A stretch of 64,000 nt of DNA from Lytechinus pictus. Taxonomy: Eukaryota > Echinodermata > Echinoidea > Temnopleuroida > Toxopneustidae. The stretch is taken from the NCBI RefSeq assembly GCF_037042905.1, contig NC_087261.1, forward strand, positions 23,307,817-23,371,816, in the 5' to 3' direction. The notes beneath the pieces were generated by a model. That model had not been told where the DNA came from, ran no database searches, and saw only the letters and a program-made list of their open reading frames with translations. The position numbers and the translations under genes were made by a program. Of this stretch, positions 58,301 through 64,000 are shown piece after piece. How positions within the stretch are numbered: position 1 is the stretch's first letter; each line of letters begins with the position of its first letter.

Positions 58301-60917
58301 ATGGTACGACATACCATCTAGGTACCACAACTGCCCCTGCAGTTTCCACGATACCCACCGATGCGCCATCTACAAATGCAATGTTTACAACCTACTTGTA
58401 TTCAACTGAAAAGATATCCACTCCTGATGACTCAACAACCGAAGTTGATAGTACGACAATTTCCCAAACCACTGGTTTTGAAACGACATATGTTGATGCT
58501 TCCACGAAAGATTTTCCATCTACATTAGCTGGTAATACCATGCCAATTGTTTCTACTGTTGGCACAACCTTTCCAACGGATTCAGATGTGACTGACATGC
58601 CAACGGTGTCGACTGGAACATTTGGGGCAGAAACGTCAATGATGATGTCAGAAATAACATCTGTGCCGACATCCAGCGACATAACATCTGGTCATACGTC
58701 ACCTAGTCCTACAACATTCGATCATTCCACTGTCGGCTTTACAACATCACTTCCCACAACAGTTGAACCTCCAACCACGGAGCGTCTTTCAACCTCAGAT
58801 CCAACACCAACTGAGCATCCAACATCGATTCCTACATCAGTTATCCCCACAACAACTGGTTCCATTTCAACTGTTGCTCTTACCTCGGGTCAACCCTCAT
58901 CATTGCTTACAACCTCCAAACCGACGACACCAACAAGCAATCCCACAGTTTTACCGCCTACAACAAACAAGCGTACAAGAACTCCGACATCACAAATACC
59001 TACAACATCGAATTCAGGTAAAATATCCTCAACCAGCAGTAGAATTACAGCTTCCCAAACCAGTTCAACAGAAAGTATTGCATCTACTTCTTCAGAGGCA
59101 CTCCGGACCATGTCAACCCAGACCACAGAAGCGTCTGGGAAGAATGAAAACCCTTTTCCTGTTGCTCTTATTGGTAGGTGCAATTCAGTTTATTAATTCC
59201 AATTTCAAATGTCTGCTGCTTACGAAGTTTCGTTTAGTACTGGATTAGGAAATGGTTCACCAGACACACTTCTTATTCTGTCGATGCCACATTCATAATG
59301 TGTTCGTGTAGAAATTTATCGGAAGACCGGGACGGGGAGGATTGCTTTGAAAGGCCTTGGTTTGTGAAAAGAATTAGTGTACTTTTGTTCAGAATTATTT
59401 GAGAAAAGGGGCCAATTCGATTTTAGCCAAGTATTAAAGTTTGGATTGATGAGTGACTTGGTTTGATGGTGCAAACTTTGCAATATCTAATTTCCAATGG
59501 TGGGCTAAAACCTTTAATCAAACTTTTGTGCTGGATTCACGCCGCAGTACAATGGCCTGGCAAAATAAAAGCTCGTTTGAATCACCCTGTGCATGCTCTA
59601 CGTGATTAAGGGAATTCATTTTGTTCTGCGAGATTATCTGGATCGAAATGGATTTGTAATTCTAAATGTATTCTTATGTTAATTGAATCGTTGGCGGATA
59701 AACGCAATTTTTACTCATTACAAAATCTAGAAACTAATAAATTTGAAATTAAAAGGGGGATATTTGAAGCTTTCAGTTTCTACAAGGTTTCATTACTGTG
59801 AATAACTTTTAGCGTCGTAATGTATACAATATTTTTAAAGCCTTGTAATTACGTAATTTATCTTTTTTTCTTTAGCTACGATATCAGCAATATTCGGACT
59901 TCTCCTCATCGTCATCGTACTCATCTTTATTATAGCATTGATGACGTCGTCCAAGAAAAGAAAGTAAGCAGACGAGTGATAATCATGTTTGTATTATCTC
60001 GAATAGGAATAGTGTGTTGAACTATAAACTTTATTTTATTAGTGCGGTTAATAATAACAAGTACGCATGCTATAAAATATTATGACAGAAAAGGCAAAGC
60101 GGAAGTCGAAGCAAAGAGGGTGCTAAAGAAGAAGTAGAAAGGGAAGACGAGAAGGAAGGAGAAACAAATTAAATAGAAAATGAAAAACGAAGAATATGGA
60201 TCTAATAAGGTAGGGAAAATGAGAAAAAAGTATGAATTGTATGCACACTGTAAAAGGATGATAAACAAAAAGTTACAATGCTATTTTAACATTTTCTGAA
60301 GCATGACGTGGAACCAGTTGTGACTGTTACCTACTTCATAACCATGGTAACGTCATATATTCCTATCAAATTTGAAGGTGGAAAGCATGTGGATTAATAT
60401 ATGTATATTGTTGCATACATATTCCGCCCAATATTGCCATTTGTCTCATGTATACGTGTTCTCTTGCAGAAGCACTTCGCACAATCTTCTCATGACCGAT
60501 TTCGGCCCGACGCCAACTTCCGAGGACAAACCTTCAAATGACTACGTCTCTGCGAGTGAGATGATGGTCAACAGCGTCTTTGCCGACGAGGAATATAGAA
60601 AAAGCATCTTAAACTATAGACCCTTAATGCCCCGAATATCATCTACATCTAGCAGTAACCACAGTCAAAATGGGTGGGGGTTCTCGAGGACGAACTCAGA
60701 GGGCGTTCCCGGTGCTGCTGCAGGGAATGGCCAAAGACAACCGATTTACGAAAACGTTTCCAGGAGCAATCCGTCGAGCGTTGTCAGGTTTCCGTCAACG
60801 TTTGATGATAAACTGGCAGAGAAGGGACTGGTTTCCTTTGACCCAACAAAGAGAAAGGACCTTATACCATCCGATATGATGGTCAATGGAGACATTGTCT
60901 TTGAGGGCACCGAATAG
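49199..60917 (+). CDS. Sushi/C-type-lectin/mucin type I membrane receptor, twelve exons
   Basis: Exons 49199-49274, 50281-50496, 51048-51221, 52107-52370, 53284-53451, 54976-55248, 56228-56374, 56798-56995, 57377-57553, 58103-59173, 59876-59963 and 60470-60917. All but the last junction are phase 1-1, so modules can be shuffled; the joined frame is 1,099 residues. Order: signal peptide (1-20), sushi 1 and 2 (26-155), C-type lectin-like 1 (156-299), C-type lectin-like 2 (300-439), sushi 3 and 4 (440-564), Ser/Thr stalk (565-921), membrane helix (about 922-944), basic stop-transfer SSKKRK, cytoplasmic tail (to 1099) with IYENV at Tyr1044, a YxN motif of the kind bound by Grb2 SH2. The parts are those of selectins and complement-type receptors, but I do not recognise this order. 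Adhesion or immune recognition is inferred. Confidence 0.88.
49275..50280. other. Lectin receptor intron 1 with TIR element
   Basis: Contains the intact TIR element 49325-49604; the rest has no recognisable feature except small palindromic acgcgtatgtatacgcgt near 49782. Confidence 0.55.
49325..49604. mobile_element. 280-bp TIR element, CACTGTTAGAAAA family
   Basis: Begins caccgttaaaaaaaacatga and ends attttctaacagtg; matches the split element at 47554-48428 in opposite orientation. Confidence 0.8.
50281..50496 (+). CDS. Lectin receptor exon 2: sushi domain 1
   Basis: Four Cys in the sushi spacing (SGC, FTC, AVC, PKC) with the GxWD-type GEWDF before the last. Acceptor acatttag, donor gtaagt. 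Confidence 0.85.
50497..51047. other. Lectin receptor intron 2
   Basis: C-run just after the donor (50506-50518). No other feature. Confidence 0.5.
51048..51221 (+). CDS. Lectin receptor exon 3: sushi domain 2
   Basis: ISCQFPPLPAYGYF, GNYTCEQEFIVDGEATATC and DGTWSSEPPLC: four Cys and the Trp of a sushi module. Phase 1-1. Confidence 0.93.
51222..52106. other. Lectin receptor intron 3
   Basis: G-rich run at about 51250-51280, C-run at 51582-51596, (AT)n at about 51752-51768, AT-rich end. No exon. Confidence 0.55.
52107..52370 (+). CDS. Lectin receptor exon 4: first half of C-type lectin-like domain 1
   Basis: Encodes CVDVRSDSKTWNEANETC, GGSLVVIP and YWIGGYEAP, the first half of a CTLD (TWNEA..C..GG.L, WIG). 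Acceptor tcaaag, donor gtaagt. Confidence 0.88.
52371..53283. other. Lectin receptor intron 4 with TIR element
   Basis: Holds the element 52861-53079. Remaining sequence is unremarkable. Confidence 0.55.
52861..53079. mobile_element. ~220-bp TIR element (ctcgttctcactg ends)
   Basis: cctcgttctcactg on the left and cagtgagaactggg on the right are inverted. The interior has repeated cgattacac/acgatc words and shares aatcg, ttgaaccattcaa with the region 55930-56155. Confidence 0.6.
53284..53451 (+). CDS. Lectin receptor exon 5: second half of C-type lectin-like domain 1
   Basis: Encodes FFWANGEPTNGEKDTRIILS, NWQWAAHRFDD and AIGYLCQFG. An EPT sits in the usual EPN sugar-binding place and the last Cys is present, but both Cys of the inner disulfide are missing together. 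Confidence 0.87.
53452..54975. other. Lectin receptor intron 5
   Basis: G-run after the donor, (GT)n at about 53918-53945, the foldback at 54105-54338, a C-run with poly-A at 54667-54690 and T-rich sequence. No further exon was found. Confidence 0.6.
54105..54338. mobile_element. ~230-bp TIR element with GTCACA ends
   Basis: aaaggccgtgtcacaccgtt on the left; the right end is the complement of aaaggccctgtcacatcgtt. The interior has GC-rich gcacgcaagtc-type words, non-coding. Confidence 0.75.
54976..55248 (+). CDS. Lectin receptor exon 6: first half of C-type lectin-like domain 2
   Basis: Encodes YDGKCYFFQN, KWDDAN, GCLGIGDTSGFLAEIRDED, SYWIGAV and SWLWVDG, a clear CTLD half. Acceptor ctccgcag, donor gtaagt. 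Confidence 0.92.
55280..55362. repeat. (TA)n microsatellite, ~80 bp
   Basis: About 40 TA units with few interruptions. Confidence 0.97.
55382..55434 (-). ncRNA. Candidate hammerhead ribozyme (left pLTR)
   Basis: On the minus strand: CTGAAGA (55424-55418), stem II CGC/GCG with loop CGAAA, then GAAA (55404-55401), a two-base-pair stem III (CC-GAC-GG) and GUA cleavage site (55394-55392). Stem I pairs GTCTGC with GTGGAC. All core bases of a type I hammerhead are present. Confidence 0.6.
55540..55742 (+). pseudogene. Penelope-like ORF, C-terminal end of GIY-YIG endonuclease
   Basis: Encodes LSKYVWKLKEAISTFDLTWG, then CNLCLEEKYVI and LNKRSDIISKCRH, which match the conserved end of Penelope-like GIY-YIG domains with its Cys/His cluster. 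No reverse transcriptase remains. Confidence 0.72.
55831..55883 (+). ncRNA. Candidate hammerhead ribozyme (right pLTR)
   Basis: CTGAAGA at 55841-55847, stem II CGC/GCG with loop CAAAA, GAAA at 55861-55864, stem III CC-GAT-GG, cleavage after GUA (55871-55873), stem I GTTTGC/GTGGAC. Compared with the left copy, a U-G stem I pair replaces C-G and a loop base differs, consistent with the fold. Confidence 0.6.
56228..56374 (+). CDS. Lectin receptor exon 7: second half of C-type lectin-like domain 2
   Basis: Encodes CWGPEEPSDSNENC, then YLMNDEACSSTLRYVCEF. The inner-pair Cys (ENC, EAC) and final YVCEF are all present, unlike CTLD 1; EPS stands where EPN/QPD would be. Confidence 0.92.
56375..56797. 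other. Lectin receptor intron 7
   Basis: Short C-run near 56553-56560; nothing else recognisable. Confidence 0.5.
56798..56995 (+). CDS. Lectin receptor exon 8: sushi domain 3
   Basis: VCGDPGTPYRGYR, IEFSCNEGYEIAGASKVVC and DGTWNETIPTC: textbook sushi with four Cys and Trp. Phase 1-1. Confidence 0.95.
56996..57376. other. Lectin receptor intron 8
   Basis: No recognisable feature; ends in a good acceptor (cttacag). Confidence 0.5.
57377..57553 (+). CDS. Lectin receptor exon 9: sushi domain 4
   Basis: IECGPTPSVHNASL, AVYSCNEGYELVGNPSVYC and NGDWSAADFTC, with four Cys and Trp. Phase 1-1, donor gttcgt. Confidence 0.94.
57554..58102. other. Lectin receptor intron 9
   Basis: Nothing recognisable; pyrimidine-rich acceptor ttttttatctttcag. 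Confidence 0.5.
58103..59173 (+). CDS. Lectin receptor exon 10: mucin-like stalk
   Basis: One long exon encoding 357 residues, very rich in Thr and Ser with Pro (for example TTVLEETTLIITT, TTVEPPTTERLSTSDPTPTE), the pattern of a heavily O-glycosylated extended stalk. Donor gtaggt at 59174. Not a perfect tandem repeat. Confidence 0.9.
59174..59875. other. Lectin receptor intron 10
   Basis: No recognisable element; T-rich acceptor before 59876. Confidence 0.5.
59876..59963 (+). CDS. Lectin receptor exon 11: transmembrane helix
   Basis: Encodes ATISAIFGLLLIVIVLIFII then ALMTSSKKRK: membrane span and basic stop-transfer. Phase 1 in, phase 2 out. Confidence 0.9.
59964..60469. other. Lectin receptor intron 11
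   Basis: Purine-rich stretch at about 60085-60190 and no other feature. Confidence 0.5.
60470..60917 (+). CDS. Lectin receptor exon 12: cytoplasmic tail
   Basis: 149 residues, acidic and Ser-rich, with tyrosines in NDYVSA, EEYRKS, LNYRPL and PIYENV. The block S(E/D)MMVN occurs twice (SEMMVNSVFADEE and SDMMVNGDIVFEGTE), the second ending the protein before TAG. Acceptor ctcttgcag. Confidence 0.9.
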
Positions 60918-61458
60918 CATTAAGCCCATTCTTATGACCATGTCTTGTCCAGTTTGGGGTTCTAATACTTACACTATCCACTCAACATTTTCGCAAAGGT
61001 GAATGGCTATTTTCATTCGAGTGTTATTTATGTTTGGCAAGTTTGAGATCGAATAAGTAACGGATGACTTCGAAGTTTGAAGGGTAATGCATAATTTCTG
61101 TACATTATGTCAGACCGAAATTGCTCAATGCTTTGGTCTCCGTTCACTCAAACTCAGTTCACAAATAAGCAAATTTCATGTATCCCTTAGTGGAATATAC
61201 ATGTACTTTACATTAAAAACGAATGTTGAAACTGCATTTTTTGTACATATTTTTTAAAGAATAAGCGAATAAAAGTCAGCAGGTTAGAATGCCTTTTGAG
61301 TAAGCATGATCATGAGAATGATACTAACATCATCAACATGCATCCAAAGACAGTATATTTTTCCGGGATTCAAAATGACAACATGATAATAAAAATCAAA
61401 TGCTAGTTTTATCATGATTGTTATCCGTTAGGTCCCCAAGTAATGAAGGGTCAGAGTG
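60918..61458. other. 3' UTR and flank of the lectin gene
   Basis: AATAAA at 61268-61273 is the best poly(A) candidate, about 350 bp after the stop codon. No other feature. Confidence 0.6.
61268..61273 (+). promoter_or_regulatory. Candidate poly(A) signal of the lectin gene
   Basis: Canonical AATAAA in the expected strand and range. Confidence 0.5.
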
Positions 61459-61817
61459 GAGGAGCCGTGGTGTAGTGGTTCTGACTATCGCCTTGTAAAC
61501 AGAGGGTTGTGTGTTCGAATCCCAACACGGTCTGTCATTCTTTGGCAAGGCGTCAATCAACACTTTGCCACTCTCCACCCAGATGATAAATGGGTACCCG
61601 GTAGGATGTGAAAGCCATTGTAGCGTGTCCAGTACTGTGTGCGCCTCACCGGCGACTGACTGGAATACTACCCAGGGAGTGGAAGATGTGCACACATTAT
61701 GTGCGGGAACGACTGATTGAATCCGATGACCGGGATAATAATATATCTGTAAAGCGCTTAGACACGTCGTTCCGATGTATTAAGTGCTATATAAAAGCGG
61801 ATTATTATTATTATTAT
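61459..61817 (+). mobile_element. tRNA-derived SINE, near full length, (TTA)n tail
   Basis: Head gagccgtggtgtagtggttc, B box GTGTTCGAATCCC (61510-61522), gggtacccggtaggatgtga, end gtgctatataaaagcggatt and (ATT)n. Longest copy in the window and the reference for 8211-8582. Confidence 0.87.
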
Positions 61818-62243
61818 TTGTAAACCAAGGGGTCAGTTACTCTTATCAAGATATTATGTAAGATTTCCTACCGTGTCTTTAGGAAATTGTTCTGTAACAA
61901 CTTTCCGCGTGCCGCGTAGGACTGTGATGGGTCACTAACGCTGACTACCTACTTGGTGCTCTAAGCATGTGTCACTTTTTAGGTAATTAATGTATCATAT
62001 ATATTAGTTTTGATGTGATCACGTATATCGATAACCTATACCCTATAGGAAGGGGCGTGCCATACCTCTCAATTATTTCGTCAGAATCATATTTTTGTTA
62101 CTTTGGACAAAGTTACAAACTTGCTCCATTTAAAGTACAGGCTATACTAACTACAAGCAGACAAGTGTAAAATTAACCACGCTGATATTCACAAGAAATT
62201 TCCAGCTGTAGTCTCGCATGAGTGTCTTTTTACTCAACATTTA
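61818..62243. other. Non-coding interval
   Basis: Nothing recognisable. Confidence 0.4.
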
Positions 62244-62845
62244 TTTGAAGGACAAGTTAACTGCCAACAAAAAGTTGATACGAATAAAAGAGAAAAATTT
62301 AAAAAGCATAACACTGAAAATTTTATCAAAATCGGATATAATATAAGAAAGTTATGACATTCCAAATGTTTGCTTAATTTCACAAAACAGTTATATGCAC
62401 ATCCTGGTCGGTATGCAAATGAGGAGACTGATGACGTCACCCATTCACTATTTCATTTGTACTTTTATATACGATATATGAAATATTCTAATTTTCTCCT
62501 CAATGTCAAATGAAACAACGATTAATTCCTTCCTAAACATGTGGAAGTAGCATTGTTTAATAATATTTGGTTCAGTCAAGCTGCTCCTTAATGTCACATC
62601 TGTAAAAGTGAAATATTGTATGATTCAAACAATAAAAAACAAAAGAAATAGTGAGTAAATGACATCATCATTGCATGCCACTAGATTGGAATATCTTTCA
62701 GTGTTTTGTGAAAATAAGCGAAACTTTAAACTTTCTTATCTTTCTTATTTTACATCCGATTAGATGAAATTTTCAGCGTTATGCCAGTTTGATTTTTCGC
62801 TATTTATTCAACTCAACACTTTTCTGGGGTGGACTTGACCTTTAA
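62244..62845. mobile_element. Inverted-repeat element, same family as 5405-6000
   Basis: Left aacactgaaaattttatcaa pairs with the right gatgaaattttcagcgttat; outer ggacaagttaactgcc and gggtggacttgacctttaa are loosely inverted. Non-coding. Confidence 0.65.
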
Positions 62846-63225
62846 AAACAAAGTGCTGCAGTTACGGAAATAATGAAAATGGTAAAGCATTATCTACACC
62901 TAATTCATTTGCTCTGGCATAAACATACGATCAGTGAGTCGAGTGTGGTATATTTATGTTTTTTTATAGTATATACTCGATAATTTAATTCTTAGTCTCC
63001 TTCTATAAAATCATTTTCTAAGCAAAGTATAAATACAGATAATCAAATGAGAAAAAAATCAATAACTGATAGGGAAATACTCACAAAATAAATACAAAGT
63101 TATCAAAAATATACAGTTAGATAAAGGACAAAACAACCCGTCCTAAAAATATCCACCCTTCCCCACCCCACCCCCCCCCCCCCCCAGAAAAAGAGAAGGG
63201 GAAAAAAAAAAAAAAAAAAAAAAAA

Positions 63226-63290
63226 GTCGGCGAGTAGAGATGATGAGTAGTAGAGAGTCTCTCTACTACTCATCATCTCTACTCGCCGAC
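63226..63290. repeat. Perfect 32-bp palindrome with 1-bp centre
   Basis: 63226-63257 and 63259-63290 are exact complements (gtcggcgagtagagatgatg at the left end). Lies directly after poly-C and poly-A runs. Confidence 0.9.
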
Positions 63291-63879
63291 TCAAGCCAGC
63301 ATCTCCTCACTAGCTCTACTACTCAAGCTGTTCTCAACTCATCAATCTTTCCTGGTTTACAGTCCTTTTCAGGACTACTTTCAAGAAAGAATACTCTACT
63401 CTCAAATCTCCACTTTCTCGCCTATCCATTTCTTCTCTTCTCCTATCCACTGTTTCTACAACACTTCACATGGTGTACCGTAAACCACATCAGCGATTGG
63501 AATTTCATCTTGTTTATTTAATATAGCTGGACCCCTCGGCCGAACAGTTGTGTTGTAATGTCTCAGCTGAGTAGGACGATCCATCCAATGTTATTTTATC
63601 ATGTATCATATTATGTTGTAATTTTATATGCATTGTTTTTATATTGGTAAATAAAAATAAAATAACATCAATATCAACAATTAAAATAATAATTAAAAAG
63701 TCGAAGAACACGAAGAAAATCGGAAAAGAAATAGCAAGCACAACTGCAAGAAAACGAATGAGAATTGGGAGAGAAGAGGAAGGAAATGGGAAAAAAAAGA
63801 ATGACTGTGATGTTGATCAATGACAAGAATAACAGTATGTAGGAGATTTAGGAGAATACATGGTAGAAGGAGAAGAAAG

Positions 63880-63985
63880 TAGCAGAAAAAGGAAGAAGAA
63901 GAAGAAGAAAAGAATAGAAGAAATATAAGAAGAAGAAAAAGAAAAAGAAGAAGAAAAAAAAAGAAGAAGAATGAGGTGGAGGGGG
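63880..63985. repeat. (AAG)n purine-rich microsatellite
   Basis: Almost pure A/G with aag/gaa period, read directly. Confidence 0.9.
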
Positions 63986-64000
63986 ATAAGAAGATAATAA

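Larger units (their letters stand above)
62846..64000. other. Window end, low complexity
   Basis: Poly-C (about 63168-63185), poly-A (about 63202-63225), a perfect palindrome (63226-63290) and a terminal A/G-rich (AAG)n tract (63720-64000). No gene recognised. Confidence 0.6.

Noticed and set aside
58092-58358. Minus-strand Val-rich ORF
   Set aside because: Antisense of the mucin-stalk Thr codons.
58763-59248. Second long frame over the mucin exon
   Set aside because: Shifted frame of the same exon giving Gln/Leu/Pro-rich sequence; only the Thr/Ser frame splices in phase to the sushi and membrane exons.
61459-61530. Possible tRNA gene
   Set aside because: A and B boxes exist, but the sequence continues into a SINE body and a (TTA)n tail, and the same head occurs in other copies.

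Overview
This is eukaryotic DNA: genes are split into exons with GT-AG introns, and the introns and flanks are full of SINEs, MITEs, foldback elements and a non-LTR retrotransposon. The gene content (R-spondin, a lactase-like GH1 membrane protein, a sushi/C-type-lectin/mucin receptor) and the style of repeats suggest a marine deuterostome, most likely an echinoderm such as a sea urchin. That assignment is an inference without database support.

Three plus-strand genes are supported. (1) 4700-9324: the 3' four exons of an R-spondin (two furin-like repeats, one thrombospondin type 1 domain, basic tail); the signal-peptide exon was not found. (2) 19723-40997: a complete eight-exon gene for a 696-residue type I membrane GH1 protein resembling lactase-like/gamma-Klotho (LCTL), with the nucleophile Glu kept and the acid/base Glu replaced by Asp. 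Its 10.8 kb seventh intron holds most of the transposons. (3) 49199-60917: a complete twelve-exon gene for a 1,099-residue type I membrane protein ordered signal peptide, sushi x2, C-type lectin x2, sushi x2, Ser/Thr-rich mucin stalk, transmembrane helix, and a tail with a YENV motif. Splice phases agree at every junction of all three gene models.

Mobile DNA fills the rest. It includes a 2.7 kb GC-rich foldback with interleaved inverted repeats (959-3680), a 5.2 kb palindromic element built from four copies of a 0.6 kb unit (9707-14902), and a 1.9 kb foldback with ACGGC-GCCGT motifs (36843-38750) plus a 160 bp relative (25314-25474). A CR1/Jockey-type retrotransposon lies on the minus strand (about 31430-36100). 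A Penelope-like fragment with a GIY-YIG domain end and two candidate hammerhead ribozymes sits inside the lectin gene (55362-55908). There are also at least seven tRNA-derived SINE copies and more than a dozen TIR elements with TA or unclear target duplications.

The three genes look functionally independent (Wnt potentiation, GH1-like membrane protein, lectin-type adhesion or immune receptor). Nothing shows that they are co-regulated.
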